64,000 nucleotides of DNA from Bacteroidales bacterium KHT7. GTDB taxonomy: Bacteria > Bacteroidota > Bacteroidia > Bacteroidales > Bacteroidaceae. The stretch lies in the NCBI GenBank assembly GCA_900102385.1, contig FNBQ01000008.1:1-64000 (forward strand), given 5' to 3'. The notes below the pieces were generated by a model. It was not told the origin of the DNA. It searched no databases and saw only the letters and a program-made list of their open reading frames with translations. The position numbers and the translations under genes were made by a program. Positions 1 through 8,865 of the stretch are shown here, one piece after another. Each line of letters begins with the position of its first letter. Position 1 is the stretch's first letter.

Positions 1-126
1 AGGATGTTCGACCGGTTAGTTATCGCTGCCGTTTCGTATAAGCCTACATTTGAGCATAAATTATATAACGGAAGGGCGAATTGCGGATAATCATTATTTA
101 TAATGTCAAAAGCAAAGGTAACCAAA

Positions 127-166
127 AGGGCTGATACATCATTATATGTGTCAGCCCTAATTTTAT
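127..166 (+). terminator. Rho-independent terminator, left-edge gene
   Basis: Arms at 127-139 (AGGGCTGATACAT) and 146-158 (ATGTGTCAGCCCT) pair with one wobble and are followed by AATTTTATC. It would end a plus-strand transcript entering from the left. The other side carries only CCCTTTT, so a bidirectional role is weak. Confidence 0.6.
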
Positions 167-224
167 CTTAACTCTAAAAGTTTACCGGACAGCAATAATT
201 TAGAAAAGTCAGGCTCTTGAACGC

Positions 225-261
225 AAAAAAGAGGGACTGTACGCAAATTGGCGCAGCCCCC
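225..261 (-). terminator. Terminator of the SusC-sulfatase-exporter operon
   Basis: On the minus strand a GGGGCTG...CAGTCCC stem (plus 233-239 and 254-260) is followed by TCTTTTTTG. It lies about 27 bp beyond the stop of the YeiH-type gene, as expected for the end of the five-gene minus-strand operon. Confidence 0.65.
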
Positions 262-287
262 CTGAAGGTTATATGTGAAATAAAAGA

Positions 288-1565
288 TTAACTCCAATGA
301 ATACCGAATATTGCCAATGCTACGGCAAGGGTGAAGAGCACATTGAACGTCTGGGCACCCACGAAGGCCAATGTGGCTTTTTTGTTCTCCTTGTTGATGA
401 GGGCGCGGAAATCGGTTTCAAGTCCGATTGACACAAAGCCGAGAGTGAAGAACAGCGTCTGTAGTGCCTTCAGACTTTTACTGAGCGGAGCATAGCCCTC
501 ACCGGCAAAGAACAGCGAGAATACCAGCGAAGCCAGCACAAAGCCGATGACAAACTTAGGGAAGCGGTCCCACAGTAGGTGGGCTGAAGGCTTCTGGCCG
601 TCAAGACCTGTCTTGTTTTGGCTGGTTGCTGCCCAGTAGATGGCAATGGCAAAGGCTGCAACGCCCAGAAGCACATTCTGCGAGAATTTAACAATGGTGG
701 CAATTTTAACAGCCTCGTCGCCGTAGATAGTGCCTGTGGCAACTACGGCTCCAGTGGTGTCGATAGTACCGCCTATCCATGCCCCGGCAAGAGTGTCGTT
801 CAGTCCTATGAGATGGGCGAGGAAAGGCATGAGTACAATCATCGGAACGGCGATGACGAGTACCAGTGAGACCACAAACGAGAGTTTCTTTGAATCGCCC
901 TTGATTACTCCGGCACTGGCTATGGCTGCGGCCACGCCACAGATTGATACGCCGCTCGACATCATCAGCGCGAGTTCCTTGTCAATTTTCAGACGGCGGA
1001 ACAGCCAGAAGGCAAAGTTCCACACGGTAAACACAACGATGACGGCCTGAATGAGTCCGAGAGCACCGCTCTTGAGCAGGTCTTGGAAAAAGATGGTAGT
1101 GCCTAACAGGATGAGTCCGATTTTTACGTACAGTTCGGATGCCAGAGCCTTTCTTATCCAAGCCGGAGTGCCCCAGATGTTGTTGATTAAGAGGCCGATG
1201 ATGAGCGAGAAAATTACCGCCTCGAGTCCGAGATTGTTTACGGCCGAGTTTCCGCCGATGGTGAGAGCCGCAACGGCTATGGCAAACAGCGGCAGAAAGC
1301 CTATAGTGTTTTTTATATTCTTGCCCTGTAGCATGAATATTACGGCAACAGCCACATAACTGATGATGCCGAATGTTATGATGCCTGCAAGATTCTGGTT
1401 GGCAAATACATTACCAAGTTCAGATAATCCGTTCCAAGCATATTTTACGGGTGTTGCCGCCCATCCGACCGAGACGAACGCTGTTACGGCTATCACAATG
1501 ACAAGCAGTCCGATGATGGTTGCTATCCAGTCTTCCGACAGATTGATTTTATTTGCTTTGCTCAT
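288..1565 (-). CDS. YeiH/YadS-family putative sulfate exporter
   Basis: This is an inner-membrane protein of 425 aa with about ten hydrophobic segments spread over its length. The SICGVAAAIA stretch in the middle and GTIDTTGAV further on are typical of the YeiH (UPF0324, Cons_hypoth698) family, annotated as putative sulfate or small-anion exporters. It is the last gene of the operon that begins with SusC at 8552, 12 bp after the rhodanese-thioredoxin gene. Because an arylsulfatase sits two genes upstream, removal of sulfate or sulfite freed by desulfation is a sensible role. That role is inferred from context; the family itself is weakly characterised. The start at 1565 gives a short cytoplasmic N-terminus before the first membrane helix. 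Confidence 0.8.
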   Translation of the reverse strand: MSKANKINLSEDWIATIIGLLVIVIAVTAFVSVGWAATPVKYAWNGLSELGNVFANQNLAGIITFGIISYVAVAVIFMLQGKNIKNTIGFLPLFAIAVAALTIGGNSAVNNLGLEAVIFSLIIGLLINNIWGTPAWIRKALASELYVKIGLILLGTTIFFQDLLKSGALGLIQAVIVVFTVWNFAFWLFRRLKIDKELALMMSSGVSICGVAAAIASAGVIKGDSKKLSFVVSLVLVIAVPMIVLMPFLAHLIGLNDTLAGAWIGGTIDTTGAVVATGTIYGDEAVKIATIVKFSQNVLLGVAAFAIAIYWAATSQNKTGLDGQKPSAHLLWDRFPKFVIGFVLASLVFSLFFAGEGYAPLSKSLKALQTLFFTLGFVSIGLETDFRALINKENKKATLAFVGAQTFNVLFTLAVALAIFGIHWS

Positions 1566-1577
1566 AAGATTCTTTTT

Positions 1578-2282
1578 TTACAGATTGTTCTTTATTTCAG
1601 TTTCGAGTTGTTCCTTGGTGCTCCTTCCGCGATGCTCCCATGCTATCTGACCGTGTTTGTAGATTCGAAGGGTTGGGAGAGTCTTGATATTCTGTGTCTT
1701 GATTACGTCGAGGTTCTCGTCAAGTTCAATGCTTACCACCTTAACTTTGCCGTCAAACTCATTCTTCAGTTCCTCGATTGTAGGCTGAAGTTTGAGACAT
1801 CCTGGGCAATGGCGTGAGGCAAAATCGACAAACACCACTTCGTTGTTTTTCAGCAGTTTCTCAAAGTATTCCGGAGTGAATTCGCCCTTTTGCGCCTTTG
1901 AATAGACGGGATATCCGGCGCCAACCCATCCAGAGATGCCTTCGGGCAGATAATATACTTGGGCGAATCCCTTCTCCTTTAGTTTCTTTGCCAGCGATAC
2001 GCTTCGGCCTGGCCCGATGGAATAGGTGATGGTTAGAGCGTTAGGGTCGAGCGTACTGATAACTTTGTTTAGTGCAACGCTGTCGCGTACTGGTGCCTGA
2101 ACGGCTCCGCGAAGATGGTTTACTGCAAATTCGTCGGCTCCGCGGGCATCGAGAATCTGAACCTTTTTGGCTGCAACGATTTTTTCGTACAGTTCTTTTG
2201 TTGTAGCAGTCTGCTGCAACTTCTGTGCATAGACAGACAGGCTGAGTGTCAATAGAAATAAACTTGTGCTAAGAATTTTCAT
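1578..2282 (-). CDS. Exported rhodanese-like/thioredoxin-like protein
   Basis: A signal peptide (residues 1-20, ending VYAQ) precedes a rhodanese-like domain (about 25-125) and a thioredoxin-like domain (about 135-234) with a CPGC redox pair (C159, C162). In active rhodaneses the loop has a catalytic Cys (YC..G.RS). Here it reads ITYSIGPGRS, so Ser88 replaces Cys and sulfurtransferase activity is unlikely. The thioredoxin half keeps both cysteines and also a cis-Pro-type TLPTL. The protein is probably periplasmic and acts as a disulfide reductant or thiol carrier. It lies 39 bp after the sulfatase gene and 12 bp before the exporter gene. The sulfur link is contextual; a general redox role is possible. 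Confidence 0.8.
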   Translation of the reverse strand: MKILSTSLFLLTLSLSVYAQKLQQTATTKELYEKIVAAKKVQILDARGADEFAVNHLRGAVQAPVRDSVALNKVISTLDPNALTITYSIGPGRSVSLAKKLKEKGFAQVYYLPEGISGWVGAGYPVYSKAQKGEFTPEYFEKLLKNNEVVFVDFASRHCPGCLKLQPTIEELKNEFDGKVKVVSIELDENLDVIKTQNIKTLPTLRIYKHGQIAWEHRGRSTKEQLETEIKNNL

Positions 2283-2321
2283 TTTATCAACTTTTTAAAC
2301 GGTTAATAATCGTATCTTTCT

Positions 2322-3983
2322 TTATTTTCTGGCATTTCCCGGAGCATTGCGCTTATTGAAGAAATCCTTGAAATAGTCGAAGTCAACCACGCCGTTTTCC
2401 TTCGTCCACTTGTTGTACTGTTTCTGTAGGCGCTCAACAATATCCTTGTGAGACGCTGCGAGGTCGTTGTTCTCGCTTCGGTCTTCCTTGATGTTGTACA
2501 GTTCGGTTGTCTTTGTGCGGTAATTGTATACGAGTTTCCAGTCACCGTCTCTTACCGCGCTGTTGCCGGCACGCTCCCAGAACAGAGGCGATGTGCGCTT
2601 TACTTGCTCAGCCTTGCCAAACAGAACAGGAGTAAGGCTCTTGCCCGGAAGAGCATTGGTTGAGTGTCCCTTATATGTCTTTGGATATTCTGTCTTGGCC
2701 AGATCGTAGAATGTTGGGGCAAGGTCGATGATGTGTCCTATGCCGTCGACAATCTTTCCTGCCGGGATGTGTCCCGGATACCATGCTATGAAAGGCGCGC
2801 TTATTCCGCCCTCGTAAGGAGCATTCTTGTACTCGCGCCAAGGCGAGTTGCCAGCCTGCGACCAGTTGCTGTTCTGTGTGTGCCATGAGCCGGGTGTTCC
2901 CACTTCGCCCGATTTGTTCTGCTCAAGAGTGCGTGCATCGCTGCCGCCCTGTGCACCGTTGTCCGACAGGAATATGATGAGCGTATTGTCGTATCGGCCC
3001 ACCTCTTTCAGTTTTTTGCTTATTCGGCCGATTTCTTGGTCAACACGGTCTATCATCGAAGCGAATACCTCCTGTCTGCGTTCGTAGAACTTCTTTTCGT
3101 CATCAGGAAGAGAAGCCCATTCCCTCACACGGTCGTCGTGTTTTGCCAGCGTAGTGTTCTTGTCAATCACGCCAAGTTTCTTGGCATTTTCAAATCTTCT
3201 TTGGCGCAGCACGTCCCATCCTTCGCTGTACACGCCCTTGTATTTCTCTATGTCCTCAGGCTTAGACTGCAAAGGCCAATGCGGAGCGTTGAAGGCAAGG
3301 TATAGGAAGAAAGGATTGTCCTTTTTCGAAGCCTCGTCGATGAAGTCGATGGCACGTGTGGTGATGCTCTCGGTCAGATATTCGCCTTTCTTCAAGGCAA
3401 GACGGCTGTTGTCGAGATAGAGCGAGTCGTTGAAGTTGAAGTGGTTGCCCGGATTGTCAGACTGTCCTTCGGGACGTGCATAGTAGTCGTGGCCGCCTCC
3501 GCCAAAACCGAAGAAATGGTCGAATCCACGTTGGTTTGGCAGTTGTCCCAGCTTGTCGCCTACGTGCCATTTGCCCGACATCAGAGTTGTGTATCCGGCC
3601 TGCTGAAGCACTTCGCCAAATGTGAGCGACTCTTGGTTCAGGTAACCCTGATAAGGAGGCAGTCCGAGGTCAACATTAAAGTATCCTACTCCTGCTTTGT
3701 GCGAGAACTGTCCGGTTATGAGCGATGCCCGTGTAGGGGCACTGATAGAGTTGTTGTAGAACTGGCGGAAGCGTATACCCTCGCTTGCCAGACGGTCGAG
3801 GTTTGGAGTGTGTATTTCAGATGCTCCGTAGGAACCTATGTCCGAGAAGCCGAGGTCATCAACCAAGATGAGTATGATGTTTGGACGCTGTTCGTTCTTC
3901 TGTGCGCTGGCCATAGCCGGCATTAGGGATGCTGCAATTCCTGTAGCGATGCCCACCGAATTCATTGTTACAAAATTTTTCAT
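2322..3983 (-). CDS. Arylsulfatase, Ser-type formylglycine sulfatase
   Basis: This is a 553-aa member of the sulfatase family (alkaline phosphatase superfamily) that hydrolyses sulfate esters. A cleavable signal sequence (about residues 1-27, MASAQ) sends it to the periplasm. The metal-binding pair D42-D43 (VDDLG) is followed by the activation motif S81-A-P-T-R85. Here Ser rather than Cys would be oxidised to formylglycine, which in anaerobes needs the radical-SAM maturase anSME; no anSME gene is in the window. GKWHVG and a late SDNGAQGG metal site are also present. Length and motif order fit the aryl-/glycan sulfatases of PULs. The gene is third in the SusC-SusD operon, 15 bp after susD. Substrate is unknown and there is no glycoside hydrolase in the operon. 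Confidence 0.92.
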   Translation of the reverse strand: MKNFVTMNSVGIATGIAASLMPAMASAQKNEQRPNIILILVDDLGFSDIGSYGASEIHTPNLDRLASEGIRFRQFYNNSISAPTRASLITGQFSHKAGVGYFNVDLGLPPYQGYLNQESLTFGEVLQQAGYTTLMSGKWHVGDKLGQLPNQRGFDHFFGFGGGGHDYYARPEGQSDNPGNHFNFNDSLYLDNSRLALKKGEYLTESITTRAIDFIDEASKKDNPFFLYLAFNAPHWPLQSKPEDIEKYKGVYSEGWDVLRQRRFENAKKLGVIDKNTTLAKHDDRVREWASLPDDEKKFYERRQEVFASMIDRVDQEIGRISKKLKEVGRYDNTLIIFLSDNGAQGGSDARTLEQNKSGEVGTPGSWHTQNSNWSQAGNSPWREYKNAPYEGGISAPFIAWYPGHIPAGKIVDGIGHIIDLAPTFYDLAKTEYPKTYKGHSTNALPGKSLTPVLFGKAEQVKRTSPLFWERAGNSAVRDGDWKLVYNYRTKTTELYNIKEDRSENNDLAASHKDIVERLQKQYNKWTKENGVVDFDYFKDFFNKRNAPGNARK

Positions 3984-3998
3984 AAGTCTTCTGTGGTA

Positions 3999-5483
3999 TT
4001 ATTCCCAGTCTGGGTTTTGTTTTAAATTAGGGTTTAAGTCAATCTCTCTTTGAGGAACAGGGAAATGTATGTGCTTTGGTTGTGCTTGAGTCTTTCCGGC
4101 AGCCTTGAGCATCTTGACGTAATATTCTGCTCCTCGGCGCGAGAGGTCGAACCATCTCTGGTGCTCGTATATGAACTCCTTTCTGCGCTCCTGAAATACC
4201 GAGTCGCGGAAGTTGTCTTGCGACAGGGCAGGGGCAACGTCTGCCAGTTTTGAACTTCCTGCGCGCGAACGTACCTTGTCAACCGCATTGTAGGCCTCGG
4301 CTGTAGGGCCGTTTAGTTCGTTCAGCGCCTCGGCATAGATTAGCAGAATCTCGGAATAGCGGAAATAAGGGAAGTTTACCGATGACTCCTTTGGATTGCT
4401 GTTCGCATTCTCGTCGTGATATTTGTTCAGAAGTGGCACGCGCAGATGATAGTTCTTGCCGTCTACAGGGCTTACGATGTCGGTTACGAACGATATGTCG
4501 CGTCGCACGTCGGTTGGCTCGAAACTGCCGTACAGGTCGCTTTCCTGATGATATGCGTCGGCATTCTCTCCGCTTATTCCCGGCACCTCGTTTGTTGCCG
4601 ATCTGACGGCGAGATAGTTGCCCACATAGTTTGAATATCCCTGATACTGAACCGAGAAGATATGCTCCTTGCCGTTCTTTGTTGCAGGATTGAAAGCATC
4701 GGCAAAGTCGTCGAACAAATCATACCAGCCGGTGTCGATAACTTCCTTGGCCTTGTCGGCTGCCAATTGCCATTGCTGACGGGTAAGATATACCTTTGAC
4801 AGAAGAGCCTTGGCCGAGCCGGCAGTAGCGCGTCCCACATCGCTTGATGAATAGCCGTCGGGGGCAGGTAACTGTTCTGCGTCTTTGAGGTCACTGATAA
4901 TCTGCTCGTACACCTCATCCTCGGTAGCCTGCTTTATGTTCAGACTCTCGGTAGATAGAGTTGTGGTTTCGTGAAGCACGAGAGGTATGTATTTGAACCA
5001 TCTAATGAGGTTGAAATAGTGAAGTGCCCTTAGGAATTTGGCCTCGTTTACGAGTCGTTTCTGCACGTCGGCTGATATGTTGTTCGGTGAAATGGCTGAA
5101 ATCTTGTCGATGGCGATGTTGGCACGGTTTATGGCTTTGTAACTTTCAAGCCAAAGTTCCTCCATGCGGTTGTTCGACACATCGTGGGTAAGGTTTGAGA
5201 TTGCGCGCACGTGCGAGTTTCGGGCTCTCGGACCGGCCTCATAGTCGTCGGTGGCCATCTCCACTCCGATTTGTATCAGACCGTTGTAGAGCGATTGTCC
5301 GGCATCGTAGTGCAGTGTCTCATATACTGCGTTCACGGCCGAGATGGCATCGGCCTCTTTTGTATAGAAGTTTTCGGCAACAAGGCTTGAAGACGGCTCC
5401 TCATCAAGACTGACGCATGATGAAAGCGATAGGGCTATTGTGCCGGCAAGAAATAAATATCCGATATTTTTCATATTAGTCAT
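3999..5483 (-). CDS. SusD/RagB-family surface lipoprotein
   Basis: This 494-aa protein has a lipobox LSSC with C23 as the lipidated residue, then the SusD pattern: an N-terminal SusD-like helical region, TPR-like helices (ALHYFNLIRWF, LLSKVYLT) and the C-terminal RagB/SusD region (SEILLIYAEALN, RRKEFIYEHQRWFDL). SusD proteins sit on the cell surface over a SusC channel and bind the substrate. The gene starts 6 bp after the susC stop, the usual pair arrangement. At 494 aa it is in the normal range. The ligand cannot be read from the sequence; the adjoining sulfatase suggests a sulfated glycan or other sulfated compound. Confidence 0.95.
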   Translation of the reverse strand: MTNMKNIGYLFLAGTIALSLSSCVSLDEEPSSSLVAENFYTKEADAISAVNAVYETLHYDAGQSLYNGLIQIGVEMATDDYEAGPRARNSHVRAISNLTHDVSNNRMEELWLESYKAINRANIAIDKISAISPNNISADVQKRLVNEAKFLRALHYFNLIRWFKYIPLVLHETTTLSTESLNIKQATEDEVYEQIISDLKDAEQLPAPDGYSSSDVGRATAGSAKALLSKVYLTRQQWQLAADKAKEVIDTGWYDLFDDFADAFNPATKNGKEHIFSVQYQGYSNYVGNYLAVRSATNEVPGISGENADAYHQESDLYGSFEPTDVRRDISFVTDIVSPVDGKNYHLRVPLLNKYHDENANSNPKESSVNFPYFRYSEILLIYAEALNELNGPTAEAYNAVDKVRSRAGSSKLADVAPALSQDNFRDSVFQERRKEFIYEHQRWFDLSRRGAEYYVKMLKAAGKTQAQPKHIHFPVPQREIDLNPNLKQNPDWE

Positions 5484-5489
5484 CTTTCA

Positions 5490-8400
5490 TTAAAAATTTA
5501 ACAATATACCGAAGTTATAAGAGCGTGCTACAGGATATATTCCGTAGTCGGTACCTTGCGATACGGTGTTGTCGCCAGAAGTAACCTCTGGGTCGAAGCC
5601 CGAATACTTGGTAAGAGTTATGAGATTGGTTGCCGATACGTAGAGGCGCAGGGCCGACAGACCTATAGATCTCGCAATCTTTTTGTTGAAGTTGTATCCT
5701 AATGTCAGGTTCTTGACTCTCACGAACGAGCCGTCCTCGACAAAGCGATCGGAGAATATAGGAGCCGGATCGAGTTTTGCCCTTGGCAGGGTAGTGCTTG
5801 GATTAGAGGTTGTGTAGCGGTTAACAGCCTCGGCTGCTGCATTCTGCTGGCCCGTATAAAGTGCCAGATACTGCGCGTTCTGGTTGAAGAGTTTGTTTCC
5901 CACCTGACCGGTAATCTGAATGTTAAGGTCGAATCCTTTGTATTCGAAGTTGTTGTTCAGACCAAAGATGAAGTCGGGCTGTGCGTTGCCAATGTCAGTA
6001 CGGTCGCCAGATGTGGTATATGTTCCGTCGTCGTTGATGTCTTTGTACAGCTGGTCGCCGGCAACAAGCTCGGCCAGACCTGTGTATGTCCCCTTTGTCT
6101 CAATCTCGTCGGCTTGCAGAATTCCGTCTGTTACCGAGCCGTAGAATGTGCCCAGAGGCTTGCCGACCTCAACAATGTAGTTTCCGCTTGTGTACGATGT
6201 GGCACCGTTGCCAAGACTGAGCACCTTGTTGCGGTTTAGCGAGATGTTGAACGACGTATCCCATTTGAACTTACGAGTGAAGTTGTGGCTTGTCACGGCA
6301 AATTCGAAACCTTGGTTAGATACCGAACCGAAGTTTTGGAGTGACGAACTGAAGCCCGATGTCCATGGAATCTCCACGCTCAGCAGCAGGTCGTGTGTCT
6401 TCTTGTAGTAATAGTCGGCACTAATTTGCAGGCGGCCGTTCAGAAAATCAGAGTCAATTCCGAGGTCGAATTGTGCAGTGCTTTCCCATCCCAGTTTGCT
6501 GTTTGAGATGCGCGTAGGACTGAAACAAGTAACCTTCTGACCGAAAAAGTACGACGAACTGGCGAGGGTGGCAAGCGACTGGTAGTTTCCGATTTCCTGA
6601 TTGCCGGTAACGCCGTAACTTGCACGCAACTTGAGGTTGCTGATGGTTTTTGCTACAGGTGCGAAGAACTCCTCCTTGCTCACAGCCCACGAACCGCCTA
6701 CAGATGGGAACACGCCCCACTTGTTGTCTTTTCCGAAACGTGAAGAGCCGTCGGTACGCAGACTGGCCGAAATGAAGTACTTCTCCTTGAAGTTGTAGTT
6801 GATGCGGCCGAGATATGAAATCAGCGAATTCTCGCTTTCCGATGAACTTGGTGTAAGAGTTATAGAGCCGCTCTCCAGACTGCTACTCTTCAGTTTGTCG
6901 GTCACGAAGTTCGAAGAGCCTGTCTTGGCAATCTCAACATGGTCTTGCTGTTGTGTAAAGCCGAGCAGAACGTCAAAATGATTATCCTTAATGCCGAAGT
7001 TGTATGTCAGCGTATTCTCGTTAAGCCACGAATATCGGTTAATGAAACCAAGTTTGGCAATACCGTCGGAGGCGCTACCCTCGTAGATGTAAGACGGAAC
7101 ATAACTGTTCTCCTTTGTATTTTCGGAGTTCACGCCAAACTGAACCTTTAACTTCAGGTTCTTTATAATCTCCCATTCCGAGAACGCCGTTGCCAGAATG
7201 TTGCTTTTTATGTTTTTGTTTGTCTGCTCCTTGAGCGATGCAATAGGGTTGGAAAACTCCATTTCGAACGGATTTCGCAGCGTGTAACTGCCGTCGGCCT
7301 CGTAAATTGTGGCTGTCGATGGCATAAGTATGATGCTGCTGACAACGCTGCTTGGGGCAACATTGGCCTTTGAGCGTGAAAGCGAGACATTTACGCCCAC
7401 GTCTATCGATTTTGACACCTTGGCAAAGATGTTTGCGCGGCCGCTAAGACGCTCGTAGTCTGTGTTGATGATGATACCATCCTGATTGTAGTATCCCCCC
7501 GAGAGAGCATAACTTATTTTGTCAGAGCCTCCTGATATCGACAACTGATGATTGGTCTGGAAGGCGTTGCGGAAAGCCTCGTCCTGCCAGTCCGTGCCAT
7601 TGCCGAGTGCATCGATTTCAGCCTGACTCTTGTACTGGTATTCTCCAAGGTTAGGATATGTTACGGCCAGCACTTCGTTTCGCAGAATGGCAAAGTCGTG
7701 AGCGTTGATGACGTCGTACTTCTTTCTGAGCGACTGCCAGCCCACGGTTCCTTCGTACGAAACCTTGGTCTTTTGGTTGAACGTTCCCTTCTTGGTTGTT
7801 ACGATGACAACTCCGTTTGCACCGCGAGAACCATATATGGCTGTGGCCGAAGCGTCTTTCAGTACCGTGATAGAGGCTATGTCGCCCGGATTTATTGATG
7901 CAAGCGGATTGGTTGCAGAGCCGCTCGTTGCTCCTGCCGATGTGTTGTCGCTGTAGATAGGGAATCCGTCGATGACATACAAAGGCTCGTTACCGCCCTG
8001 AACAGAACTTCCGCCACGTACTCGTATGCTTACTCCGCCGCCGGGCTGACCGCTTGTAGGTGTAACCTGTAGTCCGGGAATCGTTCCCGAAAGGGCAGAG
8101 TTGAACGAAGAAGTGGATACATTCTTTATGTTGTCTATGCTAACAGCCGAAACAGCTCCGGTAAGGTCGGCCTTCTTTTGTTTGCCGTAGCCTATGACAA
8201 CAACGTTCTCGATGGCATTGAAATTCTCGTTGAGGCTTATCTCAATCTCATCGTTTGTGACCTCGTAGACATCAATTTCCTCATTGTTGTAGCCCGTATA
8301 ACTTACAACGAGGGCGGTAGGATAATGCTTTACGTTGATGTTGAACTTACCGTCTATGTCGGTCGTTGTGCCTGCTGTAGTATTTTTGTCTCCCTTAATG

Positions 8401-8552
8401 CTGACGTGTGCTCCGATAATCGGTTCCTGAGTGCGTGAGTCCACCACTTTGCCTTTTAGACTCTGGGCAAGAGTAGTGATGCTTCCAACAATCAGCGACA
8501 CCGCAATCAGCAGATATCGAAGAATTTGCTTATTCCTTTTTACCTCTGTCAT
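5490..8552 (-). CDS. SusC/RagA TonB-linked outer membrane receptor
   Basis: This 1020-aa outer-membrane import channel is the first gene of the operon. After a signal sequence it has a carboxypeptidase-D-regulatory-like domain (about 32-115, LKGKVVDSRTQEPIIGAHV), a TonB-box/plug start (VVVIGYGKQKKADLTGAV) and the SusC plug signature around GGNEPLYVIDGFPI. A long beta-barrel region follows, ending in an aromatic strand (SYNFGILLNF). It would take up a ligand captured by the SusD partner, powered by TonB-ExbBD. No SARP, HTCS or ECF/anti-sigma gene lies beside it, so the regulator is elsewhere. Upstream is a candidate -7 element and a GC-rich inverted repeat, listed separately. Confidence 0.95.
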   Translation of the reverse strand: MTEVKRNKQILRYLLIAVSLIVGSITTLAQSLKGKVVDSRTQEPIIGAHVSIKGDKNTTAGTTTDIDGKFNINVKHYPTALVVSYTGYNNEEIDVYEVTNDEIEISLNENFNAIENVVVIGYGKQKKADLTGAVSAVSIDNIKNVSTSSFNSALSGTIPGLQVTPTSGQPGGGVSIRVRGGSSVQGGNEPLYVIDGFPIYSDNTSAGATSGSATNPLASINPGDIASITVLKDASATAIYGSRGANGVVIVTTKKGTFNQKTKVSYEGTVGWQSLRKKYDVINAHDFAILRNEVLAVTYPNLGEYQYKSQAEIDALGNGTDWQDEAFRNAFQTNHQLSISGGSDKISYALSGGYYNQDGIIINTDYERLSGRANIFAKVSKSIDVGVNVSLSRSKANVAPSSVVSSIILMPSTATIYEADGSYTLRNPFEMEFSNPIASLKEQTNKNIKSNILATAFSEWEIIKNLKLKVQFGVNSENTKENSYVPSYIYEGSASDGIAKLGFINRYSWLNENTLTYNFGIKDNHFDVLLGFTQQQDHVEIAKTGSSNFVTDKLKSSSLESGSITLTPSSSESENSLISYLGRINYNFKEKYFISASLRTDGSSRFGKDNKWGVFPSVGGSWAVSKEEFFAPVAKTISNLKLRASYGVTGNQEIGNYQSLATLASSSYFFGQKVTCFSPTRISNSKLGWESTAQFDLGIDSDFLNGRLQISADYYYKKTHDLLLSVEIPWTSGFSSSLQNFGSVSNQGFEFAVTSHNFTRKFKWDTSFNISLNRNKVLSLGNGATSYTSGNYIVEVGKPLGTFYGSVTDGILQADEIETKGTYTGLAELVAGDQLYKDINDDGTYTTSGDRTDIGNAQPDFIFGLNNNFEYKGFDLNIQITGQVGNKLFNQNAQYLALYTGQQNAAAEAVNRYTTSNPSTTLPRAKLDPAPIFSDRFVEDGSFVRVKNLTLGYNFNKKIARSIGLSALRLYVSATNLITLTKYSGFDPEVTSGDNTVSQGTDYGIYPVARSYNFGILLNF

Positions 8553-8611
8553 GTTTTGTGCTTTTTAATGATTAATATTCGTAAATTCTAAGATTTTGTT
8601 TTTGTTTGGTG

Positions 8612-8619
8612 CAAAATTA
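8612..8619 (-). promoter_or_regulatory. Candidate -7 box for the susC operon
   Basis: On the minus strand this reads TAATTTTG, matching the Bacteroidota -7 consensus TAnnTTTG, 60 bp before the susC start codon. No convincing TTTG (-33) is found at the usual distance, so an activator or alternative sigma factor may be required. Confidence 0.45.
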
Positions 8620-8620
8620 T

Positions 8621-8647
8621 GGGGATTTCGTATAACGTAAAATCCCC
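8621..8647. repeat. Inverted repeat beside the susC promoter
   Basis: GGGGATTT (8621-8628) and AAATCCCC (8640-8647) form perfect 8-bp arms around an 11-bp spacer. It abuts the -7 box on its upstream side, where a -33 region would be, so it could be an operator for the susC operon. There is no T-run to suggest a terminator. Confidence 0.45.
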
Positions 8648-8767
8648 CCCGTGCGGTATATTGAAAACAAAAGTTAGGTATGAAAAATGCCAACCGCATA
8701 ACCATGTAGTGGTGGAATAATACCAATAGTATGTGATATTTGCAAGATTATCGTAATGTGTTGATAT

Positions 8768-8834
8768 ACAAAAAGAAAAGGCGTATAGGGCAATTTTGCA
8801 GATGGAAACCTGATATTGCTCTATACGCCAAGAA
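8768..8834 (-). terminator. Bidirectional-looking terminator after sbcC
   Basis: GGCGTATAGGGCAAT (8780-8794) pairs with ATTGCTCTATACGCC (8815-8829) with one wobble. On the minus strand the stem is followed by TTTTCTTTTTG, fitting the end of the sbcD-sbcC transcript. Confidence 0.75.
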
Positions 8835-8865
8835 AAGAAAAATAACTGTATGGCAGACTTGTATT

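Larger units (their letters stand above)
1..287. other. Left-edge spacer, no supported gene
   Basis: No complete gene is visible. A short plus-strand frame stays open from the left edge to a TAA at about 88-90 and could be the last ~29 codons of a gene beginning outside the window. It matches nothing I recognise. The rest holds two terminator hairpins, listed separately. Confidence 0.5.
8553..8865. other. Spacer between susC and sbcC
   Basis: This 313-bp spacer has no gene. It holds the likely susC promoter (8612-8619), an inverted repeat (8621-8647) and the sbcC terminator (about 8768-8834). Confidence 0.6.
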
